From: Eupeodes corollae
Lineage: Eukaryota > Arthropoda > Insecta > Diptera > Syrphidae
Length of the DNA: 64,000 bases
Direction: 5' to 3'
Assembly: GCF_945859685.1 (NCBI RefSeq)
Contig: NC_079148.1
Coordinates: 124,887,621 to 124,951,620 of the forward strand
In this document: piece after piece, positions 38,337 through 48,318 of the stretch
Layout of the letters: each line of letters starts with the position of its first letter
How positions within the stretch are numbered: the first letter of the stretch is position 1
Notes under the pieces: generated by a model
Told to the model about the DNA's origin: nothing
Database searches by the model: none
What the model saw: only the letters and a program-made list of their open reading frames with translations
Position numbers and translations under genes: made by a program

Positions 38337-38796
38337 ATTAAATGCTTAATTCTGCCTTTTTTGAAAGAGTTGATAAAGTCCCAAATAAATGTATTTTGCA
38401 GATTTATATCGTCATAAAAATATCCACTGCAATGACGAACTTATTTTGGCGTATTTTCAAATTTTATCAAAATACTAAGTTGCATGTCACTTTTTATAAA
38501 TGTTTGAAATTACTTCGAAACGGAAGAAGAGTCAAACATGCTAAGCTGAACAAAAAGTGTTATTTTCGAAAAATTATGATAACCTAGCATTCAAAACTGA
38601 ATAAAACCATTTCTGCCACATAAACTCTGTTTGCAAACTACTGCCAAAACAAAAAGTAGCAACATAGTTAATAAGCACATAATTCGTTGAAGAGATAAGT
38701 TTAATTTAAACTTTAGATACAAAGTACAATCATTTATTTTATGTATTCAATGCAATATTTTTAAGGGAATGAGTTGACTGGAACTTAAGTCCATTT
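38337..38796. other. Spacer after trypsin 1
   Basis: Part of the duplicated block. It matches 42243-42655 closely apart from a 32-bp difference near 38690. It ends with a 38-bp segment (38757-38796) that reappears imperfectly after the following repeat A copy. No gene is recognised. Confidence 0.4.
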
Positions 38797-39975
38797 AATT
38801 AATTTCTCGGTTCGATTTGTCGAACAGAAAATGTTCACATTTCTCAACGTTTCAAGGTCCCTAGAGTCAAAATAAATTTTTTAGAGAGATGTACGTCCGT
38901 AGCTCAATAACATTTGAGAAATCGACTTCAAATAAATTTTGTTATAGAGATATCAATGCAGAAAGATGCTGCACTCAAGGACTCTCAAAAAAATTGCGTG
39001 GGTGTTTTTTTTTATCATACCAATTTAAAAGTTACAAATTTTGGTGAAACTCACGAACCAATAACGCTAGAGACTTGAATTAAATTTTAAATTATATATT
39101 GTACAAACAATGATATTTTTATGAAAAAAAACCTATAACCGTTTTTTTTGTTAAATCAAAAACACTAAAAAAATAATTGGCATCGCAAATATTTTACAAA
39201 AAAAAATTAATTTAGCTCCAAAATAATTGTATGCAACAAAGAACAACGTTTTTGATATCTAGTATAGTTATGAAAACAATCGGATGTCCAGTTTTTTTAT
39301 AAAAAATAAAATCCTGAAAACATTACTAAAAAAAAGGTAAAAATTGAAAATTGGATCAAATATCTTTTCAAAAATTTGAGATTATGGCTTCAAAAAAATT
39401 TTGTCTTATACGGAATTTTGTTTTTAACATTCTGTAACATTTTGAGAAAAATCTTATTGGCAATTTTTTTTTACAAAAAATAAAAACCTTAAGAAACACA
39501 TTAAAAAATAGTTTCGACTATAATATCTTTCCAAAAATTAAAAATATTGGCTTCAAAATAATCTTATCTCACAGAAAATATTGTTTTCGACATTCAGGCT
39601 ATAAAAATCCAACAACCTTTTTTTTCATACAAAAATAAAATCTACAAAAATAGTACGCAAAATTGGTAAAAATCGGTGTTCGGTTCTCTATATCTCGTGA
39701 ACAATAAAAGATATTGACTTCAAATTAATTTCTTTCATCCCATTCGTATTTCCTTGCATAAGAAATAAAAACTTTTAAGAAATGGTACTGAAAAATGTAT
39801 TTTGAAATCAAACAATTTTATCTTACGTAAAACATTTTTGGTAATTTTTAATTTTCTTAGAATAATTCAGTTGACAACTTTTTTAATAAAAACACAAAAA
39901 CCTACAAACCTTTCAAGTAAGAAAAATCGACAGATGAAGTGGGAATTTATCAGTGTGCGTCGGATATCAGCCTCT
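38797..39975 (+). repeat. Repeat A, near full-length copy in the trypsin array
   Basis: Begins within the 5' block (GGTTCGATTTGTCGAACAG), carries CAAGGTCCCTAGAGTCAAAA and several internal units, and ends GGGAATTTATCAGTGTGCG then ATATCAGCCTCTATTTTT. The AACTTCCCAT hairpin is lost. The equivalent place after trypsin 2 keeps only the last 140 bp. Confidence 0.7.
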
Positions 39976-41103
39976 ATTTTTAAAGTAATAAGCTGACCTG
40001 AACCTAAGTCTTCATATGTATCGCCAGAATCGATTATTTACTTGAAATATCTTTTCCAGAAATAAGATCTCTTAAAAAAAGTAAATTTGAATTGATTCTA
40101 TTGACTTCAAATGCAGAAGATACAAGTCTACCCGACATGAGCCTACCAGATACGATACAACAATAACGCGTGGCAAAAGTCATTCTGTTAAAAAACTCCA
40201 TTAGAAACTACTCAATATGAAATCAATCGATTCGAAACTTACTTAACTGTTTAGTTTGTGTGCTCGAATATTTTGTATACCTTATTAATTCCGCATACCA
40301 GCGAAAAACCCTTTTAAGAATAACAAAAAAGTGTTAAAATGGGAACTACTTATATATCTAAAACGTCTTGAGGATTTAAAATAATATTAAAAAAAAAAAA
40401 AACCGTATACTTGTTTGGGAAAATTGTGAAGGCATCGCTATTTACTTTACGCTTTTTTTTTCAATATTAAATTTGAATGATCTTTTTCTCAACACATATT
40501 CGATAGAGTTTGAATATTTTTTTTTAGAAGCTTAATTTTGTTGGGTCTAGTATTTGGATTTGCAGATAGCTTTGAAAACTGATCCGTAACTTTAAAGCTA
40601 AGCAACGTTAAAGCAATTTCCCGTTTTGAAATTTTATGAATGTTTACATTGATATCTGTTTGGGATTTTGTAATGAAACGAGGTTTGATCTGTTTCAAGC
40701 TATGTGGAACTTAGTTAAGTGTATCTTAAATATTTTCTGACAACCAAAAATAAATTATGTTGCACTTAAGGTTTAAAATGTACTAAGTTGCGAGTTGCGA
40801 CACCCCAGATCGCATTTCAATCGCTTCTTTATTTTGAGAATTTGTTCACTAAACATTTGGGCTAAGATTAGAAAGCGTCCGCGTCGGTCGTATTTTTGGG
40901 TAAGATTAATTACATTAATTCTTAGATAGTTCTACATTAATTTTTTTATTTTTACACAAACTTTGACTAAATAATTAAAAATAACAAGATTGTTGTTTGA
41001 TCAATTTCTTGTCCTCAAATATTTTATTTATTTAGTAAAAAAACTCTTATTTATTTAAGAAACACATTTGTTGTAAAGTAAATAAGCCACTACATTTTTT
41101 TAA
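39976..41103. other. Spacer between trypsins 1 and 2
   Basis: The part 39976-40860 is closely similar to 42788-43828, so it belongs to the duplicated unit. No gene is recognised. The 69-codon frame at 40489-40698 (minus) recurs at 43423-43608 only because of the duplication. The last 200 bp share blocks with the upstream regions of the other trypsins. Confidence 0.45.
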
Positions 41104-41112
41104 CTATAAAAG
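41104..41112 (+). promoter_or_regulatory. TATA box, trypsin 2
   Basis: CTATAAAAG, again 46 nt before the ATG (41150), within an upstream block almost identical to that of trypsin 1. Confidence 0.75.
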
Positions 41113-41149
41113 ACCCAAGCTAGAAATGTAAAAATCATAAGTAATCAAG

Positions 41150-41929
41150 ATGTTTCGTTTAATCGTTGCTTTAAGTGTTCTGTCCTTAGCATTGGGCTTG
41201 GAAGATCGTATCGTCAATGGAAAAACAGCATCCATTTCAGAATATCCATACCAAGTCTCTATTCAAAAATATAATTCACATTTCTGTGGAGGAAGTATTT
41301 TGAAGGATGATTTAATCCTTACAGCAGCCCATTGTTTAGTAGATGTTATTCAAAAGGACGAGGTTGATACGATTACTGTTCGTGCTGGATCTTCGCATTG
41401 GGATGAGGGTGGTGTTGTCAAGAATGCTGAGTGGATTTCTATACATCCAAATTTTCGACCTCAACCAATGGTATACGATGTGGGTCTTGTGAAAACAATA
41501 GGAAGTTTTGTTTTTAGTAATTTGATAAAACCCATTGCTCTAACAAGAGTCTTACCTCCGCTTTATGAGCCTGTCGTGGTTACTGGATGGGGACGATTGA
41601 GCGAATCGGAAAGTAATCTTCCAAAAACTTTGCAAGCGGTTGAGTTGGAATTCCTTACACCTGAGAAATGTAGATCTCCCCATTTTGGTTATGCTTCAGC
41701 TATTATGACTTCAATGATTTGTGCCGATGGACCATACAAGGACTCATGCCAAGGCGATTCTGGTGGCCCTCTTGTAGAAGTCGACACCAATGTACAAATT
41801 GGAGTGGTATCTTGGGGACTTGGATGTGCAAAACGTGGATTCCCAGGAATCTACTGCGATCTTACAGATCCAAACGTTGTTTCTTACTTACGGTCAAAAG
41901 TACCCAATCTTTATAATTACGAGCAATAA
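41150..41929 (+). CDS. Trypsin-like serine protease (trypsin 2 of 4), C-terminally extended
   Basis: Closest paralogue of trypsin 1, differing at about ten of 256 positions (for example Glu53 to Asp, DYQ to NFR at 101-103, and GWGQ to GWGR). Signal peptide, LEDR propeptide, His61, Asp110, Ser204, pocket Asp198 and the odd Cys236 are all kept, so trypsin activity is expected. The codon that is TAG in trypsin 1 is TAC here. The protein therefore runs three residues further (YEQ) before the next TAA, for 259 residues. Trypsins 3 and 4 also stop at or near the shorter position, so this looks like a stop-loss. The polyadenylation signal overlaps the new stop region (GAGCAATAAAG). The 3' flank, including the SINE, is duplicated along with the gene. 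Confidence 0.95.
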   Translation: MFRLIVALSVLSLALGLEDRIVNGKTASISEYPYQVSIQKYNSHFCGGSILKDDLILTAAHCLVDVIQKDEVDTITVRAGSSHWDEGGVVKNAEWISIHPNFRPQPMVYDVGLVKTIGSFVFSNLIKPIALTRVLPPLYEPVVVTGWGRLSESESNLPKTLQAVELEFLTPEKCRSPHFGYASAIMTSMICADGPYKDSCQGDSGGPLVEVDTNVQIGVVSWGLGCAKRGFPGIYCDLTDPNVVSYLRSKVPNLYNYEQ

Positions 41930-42013
41930 AGATTAAATTATCATTTGCATTGAATCGAGCTTTTGTATTTATTTATAGTTTTTTGAGTATATCAACATAA
42001 AATAATGTAAGAG

Positions 42014-42242
42014 TCGTGGCGTGATGGTTAGTGCGTAGGACTGTCGTTCTCTCGCACGACAATTCTTCAATTCAATTTCTGGAAGTCGGATTTAAAGTTT
42101 TCTTCACAGGTACTGCATCTTGCTCTTGCCAGGAATTGACAAATCCCCCAAGAGTAATTCTTGTCAGAAATGTTCTTACTCAAATTAGCCGTTTGGATTT
42201 GGCTCTGGTCCTCTTCGTGCTGTTGAGCCACCTAATTTCAAC
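42014..42242 (+). mobile_element. SINE copy, duplicate of that at 38108
   Basis: Same sequence with a few substitutions and the same distance from the preceding trypsin stop codon. It arose by segmental duplication, not by a separate insertion. Confidence 0.65.
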
Positions 42243-42655
42243 ATTAAATGCTTAATTCTGCCTTTTTTGAAAGAGTTGATAAAGTCCCAAATAAATGTAT
42301 TTTGCAGATTTATATCGTCATAAAAATATCGATTTTTGTAGCCACTGCAATGACGAACTTATTTTGGCGTAATTTCAAATTTTATCAAAATACTAAGTTC
42401 CATGTCACTTTTTATAAAAGTTTGAAATTTCTTTGAAACAGTAGAAGAGTCAAACATGCTAAGCTGAACAAAAAGTGTCATTTTCGAAAAATTATGATAG
42501 CCTAGCATTCAAAACCGAATAAAACCATTTCTGCCACCTAAACACTGTGTGCAAACTACTGTCAGAACAAAGAGTAGCAACATACTTAATAAGCACATAA
42601 TTCGTTGAAGAGTTATAATTTGTAAATGTCTTGTGCAGTCACTGAGATAAGTTTT
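42243..42655. other. Spacer after trypsin 2
   Basis: Duplicate of 38337-38700. It carries an extra segment (TTATAATTTGTAAATGTCTT and on) not present after trypsin 1. Confidence 0.4.
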
Positions 42656-42788
42656 TTTAATTTTTAATTTTCTTAGAATAATTCAGTTGACAACTTTTTT
42701 AATAAAAACACAAAAATCTTCAAATCTTTCAAGAAATCGACAGACGGGTTGGGAAGTTATCAGTGTGGGTCGGATCTCAGCCTCTATT
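42656..42788 (+). repeat. Repeat A, 3' end only
   Basis: The last 130 bp or so of the element (CAACTTTTTTAATAAAAACA, CGACAGACGGGTTGGGAAGT, ATCAGCCTCT). They match 39846-39975, joined directly to sequence equivalent to 38700. About 1.14 kb present in the first copy is missing here. Confidence 0.7.
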
Positions 42789-43842
42789 TTTAAAGTAATG
42801 AGTTGACCTGAACCTAAGTCTGCATATGTACGATAAGAACGTTTGCCAGAATCGATTATTCCCTTGAAATATCTTTTCCAGAAATGAGATCTCTTAAAAA
42901 ATGTCCATTTGAATTGATTCCATTGACTTCAAATGCAGAAGATACAAGTCTACCCGACATGAGCCTACCAGATACGATACAACAATAACGCGTGGCAAAA
43001 GTCATTCTGTTAAAAAACTCCATTAGAAACTACTCAATATGAAATCAATCGATTCGAAACTTACTTAACTGTTTAGTTTTTGTGCCCGAATATTTTGTAT
43101 ACATTATTAATTCCACATACCAGCGAAAAACCCTTTTAAGAATAACAAAAAAGTGTTACAATGGAAACTACTTATATATCTAATACGTCTTGAGAATTTA
43201 AAATAATATTAAAAAAAAACAACAAACACACTCTTAGCAATCCAATTCTTTTGAAGATGAGTTAAGAAATTGATTTTTTTGAATACATTAAAAACGTTCC
43301 CACAATTTGAAACCGTATACTTGTTTGGGAAAATTTTGAAGGCATCACTATTTACTTAACGGTTTTGATTTCAATATGAAATTCAAATCATCTTTTTCTC
43401 AACTCATGTTCAATAGAGTTTGTTATTTTTTTTTCAGAAGCTTAATTTTTTTGGGTCTAGTATTTAAGCTTGCAGATATTTTCGAAAACTGATCCGTAGT
43501 TTTAAAGCTAGGCAACGTTAAAGCAATTTCCCGTTTTGAAATTTTATGAATGTGTACATTGATATCTGTTTGGGGTTTTGTAATGAAACGAGGTTTGATG
43601 CGTTTCAAGCTATGTGGAACCTAGTTAAGTGTATCTTAAATATTTTCTGACAACCAAAAATAAATTATGTTGCACTTAAGGTTTAAGATGTACTAAGTTG
43701 CGAGTTGCGGCACACATTTAAGAACAATATCAGCAAATGGGCCTTAAGGGAACTAATCCCGATCGCATCCCAATCGCTTCTTTATTCTTAGAATTTGTTC
43801 ACTTAACATATGGGCTAAGATTAGGAGGTATTGTATTTTAGT
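42789..43842. other. Spacer after trypsin 2, duplicated
   Basis: Matches 39976-40880. No gene is recognised. It ends where a minus-strand retroelement begins. Confidence 0.45.
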
Positions 43843-44633
43843 TCTTTAGTTCTTTATTTGAAAGGAATAGCATAACACAGTAAGATACAATATCTTCTTT
43901 AAAGCTCAAGTTTTATATATAAATTCAAATTCGTGTGCTACTTTAGGAGTGATTTAACAAAGCAAAATTTGAGAAATGTTAATTATTTAATAATATACAT
44001 ATGGAATTCAAAAACCGTACTCAAAAATTAACTTAAATGTTATTAAAATAAAAAACAGTTATCTAAAATTAATAGTATTTGAAAAATAAACAAAAGAATA
44101 TTTAATTTAATTTACTAAGTACTAATTGAAATATATAACATCCATCTCAATTAAGTGTCCCTAGGTATTCTTTAAGCCTTAGGTTGAACATGCCTGAGCA
44201 GCTTATTAATCTAACAAAACGGGGTAAGGAATTCCATTGACGGATGGCATTTATGAAAAAATGACGCTCAGATATTAAGAAAGTATATCGTTCGGGTATG
44301 AGATCACATCAATATCGGAATTAGTAATGTTTTTGCGAGAATCATCCTAGTTCTAACTGGTGTTATCTTCTGTGTGACGTAAAGCATTCGGAGACCCCCA
44401 TATGTTGAACCCAGAATTAATTTTATGTGACTGTCCCAATTAAGCTGTTTGTTAAATATAATTCCAAGATTTGTTGTCGTGTCGACTATTTCAATAGCAT
44501 TTTCATTTAAGCCTACGGGATATTATTAAACATATTGATTTTTTTGGGTTTAAGCAGAGTCCATTTATTTCTGACCAGTGTAAGATTCGATTGAGATTAT
44601 CATTTAGTTCGCTTATTCCATTCTCTACAAGAC

Positions 44634-45836
44634 CTAAAGGACAACTTTTCCGCAATTGGACATCATCAGCATACATATCAATGGAGCAGTTAACAAGACA
44701 TGAGGGAAGCTCATAACAAAGAGTAGTGGTCCCATAATTGATCCCTGTAGGACACCCCTGCTTAAAGGCAAGCAGTCAGAAATACAATCACCAACTGCAA
44801 CTGCTTGAGATCTACCTTGAAGGTATGAGTTAATCAGCATTTCTGACATTGATGAGAACTTGAACTGCTCTTTAAGTTTTTTGCATAATATACTATGGTT
44901 CACAGTATCAAATGCTTTAGAAAAATCTAATAATGTGAGAAAAAAGCAATGTTGTCACTATCTACCGATTGTCTAATATCTTCTACTACATTTATTAGGG
45001 CTATTGTACAGCTATGCCTTGGACGATATCCAGACTGGTTTAGGCAAAGTAACCGATTTGTATGAAAAAATTTTCGTATCTGTCCATTCATAATTTTTTC
45101 AAATACTTTTGATAAGAAGGGTAAAAGAGCAATAGGCCTGAATTCATCTTTGTTCATGGGAACAGGAACAATTTTTGCATATTTCCAAAAAGTAGGAAAA
45201 ACACCACTCATAAGAATGGTATTAAACAAGTGCGTTATATACCTAAGAACATAAGGAAGAACAGCCTTTACAAAAACCGGATGTATATTATCGAATCCAA
45301 CAGAATTTGATTTAATCGATAAAAAACTTTCTAATACATCAGACTCTTCTACTCTTTCAAATTTGAAATCTCTTATTGCTTGTGAACAAGGAATACGAGT
45401 AAGCGTTGTCCGAGTTTGAATGAATATCAGGTGTTGATATGAAGTTCTTGTTTAGTTCATTACAGTCAATGTTTGTAGTTATGCAGTTTGTTTGCCTTCC
45501 AACTCCAATTTATTTTAGGTTTTTCCAAAGTTTATGTCGGGCAATAGATGGATCAAGCCGTGGAGCATAAAACCGCTTTTCAGATTCTCTTATTTCATAA
45601 ATAACCTTATTCCTCAAAGCCTCGTAAACATTTAATATCGCATTTGATCGAAAACGTTTCCAACACTTATATGCGTTATTTCTACTGATTATTAATGTTT
45701 GTATGTAGGTCGTAAACCAAGGTTGACTCTTTGATCGTGAAGTCTTTGTTTTAATTTTGACATGAGTATTAAAAAGATCAACTATATTGTCTAGTATAAA
45801 AGCGGTTTGATCATCTACTGAAGTCATTCCATACAC
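44634..45836 (-). pseudogene. Linker and reverse transcriptase of the jockey-like element, frameshifted
   Basis: 45510-45836 holds the linker (SQPWFTTYIQTLIISRNNAY, and a Trp-rich end). 44927-45229 holds DEFRPIALLPFLSKVFEKIM and NQSGYRPRHSCTIALINVV. 44634-44903 holds LQGRSQAVAVGDCISDCLPL and GVLQGSIMGPLLF. The catalytic YADD is encoded (TATGCTGATGATGTC) but lies in a different frame from GVLQGS. A frameshift therefore separates blocks 4 and 5. It is nonfunctional. Confidence 0.75.
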
Positions 45837-45879
45837 TCTAAACCATTGAACTACTCTCTAATCTTCTTCAAGCTGAGTT

Positions 45880-46158
45880 AAATTTATGTTCTTGAAATCA
45901 CGATAGCTATAGTTCAAACTTTTTACTATTGGCTCACATTGGAAAATAATGTGGAAGGTCATGACGAGAAAAGCATGAAGTAGAAAGCTGGCTGAAATGT
46001 AGCAATTTATATGAATGACTTACAAAAAATATATCAAGTAGGGTACAACTATCTTTCGTAAAGTGAGTAGGTATTGATGTATTAACTGGGTAAAGATTTA
46101 TCATTTGCATACTGTCAACAAGGTTCGAATCTACGAGTAGGTTACTGTTAAAGTCTCC
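45880..46158 (-). pseudogene. Endonuclease C-terminal half of the jockey-like element
   Basis: The minus-strand frame starts PGDFNSNLLVDSNLVDSMQM and continues LYPVNTSIPTHFTKDSC, LLDIFFVSHS and CFSRHDLPHYF. The GDFN motif and the S-x-HD motif are hallmarks of APE-type endonucleases of non-LTR elements. The 5' truncation falls exactly at the GDFN block. A TGA follows within the frame. Confidence 0.65.
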
Positions 46159-46368
46159 AGGTAAGATTTATTCAATCAATTGCTAGATATTTCTTCATTA
46201 ATGCTTTTTCTTATTTTTATACAAATTATGACTAAATAATTAAAAATAACAATACTGTTGTTTGATCAATTTCTTTTCCTGTATTATTTTATTTATTTAG
46301 TTAAAAAACTCTTATTTGTTTAAGAAACACATTTGTTTTTAAGTAAATAAGCCATTACATTTTTTTAA
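46159..46368. other. Upstream region of trypsin 3
   Basis: Shares blocks with 40890-41100 (GACTAAATAATTAAAAATAA, TTGTTTGATCAATTTCTT). It carries the conserved proximal promoter. Confidence 0.45.
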
Positions 46369-46377
46369 CTATAAAAG
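46369..46377 (+). promoter_or_regulatory. TATA box, trypsin 3
   Basis: CTATAAAAG 46 nt before the ATG (46415), with the same AAATAAGCCATTACA motif upstream. Confidence 0.75.
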
Positions 46378-46414
46378 ACATAAGCTTGAAATGTAAAAAT
46401 CATAAGTAATCAAG

Positions 46415-47185
46415 ATGTTTCGTTTAATTGTTGCTTTGAGTGTCTTGTCCCTAGCATGGGGCTTGGAAGATCGTATCGTCGATGGAAAAACAGTTTCAAT
46501 TGTAAATTTTCCCTATCAAGTCTCTATTCAAAAGTATAATTCGCATTACTGTGGAGGAAGTATTTTGAAGGATGATTTAATCCTTACAGCTGCCCATTGT
46601 TTGAGAGATGTTCTTAACAGAAACGAGGTTGACATCCTTACTATTCGGGCTGGATCTTCAGACTGGGATAAGGGTGGTGTTGTCAAGAATGTCGAGTGGG
46701 TTTCAATACATCCAAATTATCAACCTCAACCAATGACATACGATGTCGGTCTTGTGAAAACAATAGGACGTTTTGTTTTTAGTAATGTAATAAAGCCCAT
46801 CGCTTTACCTAAAGTCTTACCTCCATTGTATGCGCCTTTGGTGGTAACTGGATGGGGACAATTGAGCGAAACGAATGGTAGTCTTCCAACAACTTTGCAA
46901 GCGGCTGCGTTAGAATTCCTTACTCCTGAGAAATGCAGATCACCCGAATACAGTTATTCATCAGCGATTATGACGTCAATGATTTGTGCCGATGGTCCGT
47001 CTAGGGATGCATGCCAAGGAGATTCCGGTGGCCCTCTTGTTTTACTCGGCAAGAATGAACAGATTGGAGTGGTATCTTGGGGAGTTGGATGTGCACAGCG
47101 TGGATACCCAGGAATCTACTGCGATCTTACAGATCCAGAAGTTGTAACTTACTTAAAGTCAAAAGTACCCAATTTATATAATTAA
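46415..47185 (+). CDS. Trypsin-like serine protease (trypsin 3 of 4), Ala190 type
   Basis: 256 residues. The signal peptide is MFRLIVALSVLSLAWG, the propeptide LEDR, and the mature start IVDGK, where the paralogues have IVNGK. His61, Asp110, Ser204 and pocket Asp198 are present. The residue after Asp198 is Ala (RDACQGDSGG) instead of Ser, the position called 190 in chymotrypsin numbering. In this family Ser190 supports both Lys and Arg, while Ala190 favours Arg. A narrower preference is therefore predicted. Asn154 in TNGS is a possible N-glycosylation site absent from the others. The unpaired Cys236 is conserved. The polyadenylation signal AATAAA (47184-47189) overlaps the TAA stop. Confidence 0.95.
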   Translation: MFRLIVALSVLSLAWGLEDRIVDGKTVSIVNFPYQVSIQKYNSHYCGGSILKDDLILTAAHCLRDVLNRNEVDILTIRAGSSDWDKGGVVKNVEWVSIHPNYQPQPMTYDVGLVKTIGRFVFSNVIKPIALPKVLPPLYAPLVVTGWGQLSETNGSLPTTLQAAALEFLTPEKCRSPEYSYSSAIMTSMICADGPSRDACQGDSGGPLVLLGKNEQIGVVSWGVGCAQRGYPGIYCDLTDPEVVTYLKSKVPNLYN

Positions 47186-47240
47186 TAAAGATTAGATTAT
47201 TATTGAAATGAATCGATTTTTTGTTTTTCTTATTTGGTTT

Positions 47241-47373
47241 TTCCGTTCAGAACTAGAGCCTAGTGACTTTCAGCTTTCAACCATTCCTGTGTGCGAGTAA
47301 TGTCTTTAGGGATGGAGGAAACCTACAGTTTCAAGCTGGATCAAAACGGCTTATTTGAGAATGCGCTTTTCAT
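47241..47373 (-). mobile_element. SINE 3' fragment
   Basis: Read on the minus strand it contains AGCCGTTTTGATCC, AAACTGTAGG, TCCTCCATCC, CATTACTCGCACACAGGAAT and GTCACTAGGC. These match the body and 3' part of the SINE at 58163-58455. The tRNA-like head is missing. Confidence 0.6.
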
Positions 47374-48272
47374 TTAAGTTAATTAGTATTAATAAATATT
47401 GTTGCAAATATTATTAGAAGAAATTACTTTTAGGAGAAGAATCGGCGAAGGTGATAAGTGACTATCGCTTTTTTGATAGTCAAATTGACTATTAACTAGC
47501 TGTCCGCCTATGTAAGTGGACTCAATTCTATACAATTTGATTGATATATTTCAGATTATATATGTTAAAATTCATTGTTCTTATAAAATATCTAAGTAAA
47601 AGTATTAAAATTTCTGTGTTTTAATAACATACTTACTTTTCTTGTTTTTTTCCATTGCTGTAAGCTTTGTCGGTCACAAGAATGTTTTTTTACGAAAAAA
47701 AGGTAACGAAGGAAATGTTTTAGCGTCTGGCAACCCTACTCAGTAATAAAATATTTCTTCGAAAATAGCTATCATCTTTTTGTTGTGACAGCGTTTTAGC
47801 TATCAGTTTAACCATTACCCTACACAGACCGAATTCATTAAGTTTTTGTCATCAATCAAAAATCACCTTTGCCAATTCCATGCCAGACTTATTTTATACT
47901 ACGTAGAATGTGGTTTTTGACATCTTTGAAACAAAGTTCTTTAAATGTAGGTTTGAATTATTTAAAAACGTTTAAGGGGCTCATCTCAAATGCTCCTTTA
48001 TTTTTAGAATTTTTTCACTAAACCTTTGGACTTAGGTTGGAAGCTGTTGTATTTTAAGGAAAGATTTATTGTATTGATTGTTAGGTTTGTATTTCTCCAT
48101 CAATTGTTTTTCTTCTTTTTATAAAAGTTATGTTATAGAATAACAAGACTTTTGTTTGATCAAGTTTTTTTTTGTCGGTAATAATTTATTTATTTGGTTG
48201 CTGCTGTTTTAAAACTATTATTTGTTTAAGAAACAGAAAAATCAAGTAAATAAACAACGATATTTTTTTCAA
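47374..48272. other. Spacer between trypsins 3 and 4
   Basis: No gene is recognised. The part from about 47980 on resembles the other inter-trypsin spacers in eroded form (TTATTTTTAGAATTTTTTCA, TTGTTTGATCAAG). Confidence 0.4.
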
Positions 48273-48281
48273 CTATAAAAG
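48273..48281 (+). promoter_or_regulatory. TATA box, trypsin 4
   Basis: CTATAAAAG 46 nt before the ATG (48319). The upstream motif is altered to AAATAAACAACGA. Confidence 0.7.
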
Positions 48282-48318
48282 ACCTAACTTTGAATTGTTC
48301 AAATCATAAGTAGTCAAG

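Larger units (their letters stand above)
43843..46158 (-). mobile_element. Jockey-like non-LTR retroelement, truncated inside the endonuclease
   Basis: It interrupts the spacer between trypsins 2 and 3. Flanking sequence on both sides lines up with the spacer between trypsins 1 and 2, which lacks it. On the minus strand the coding order is the endonuclease C-terminal half (about 46158-45880), a linker (45510-45836), RT (44634-45229) and an RT C-terminal region (about 44600-44400). The 3' tail is at about 43843. It has a full RT span but many frame breaks. Confidence 0.75.
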
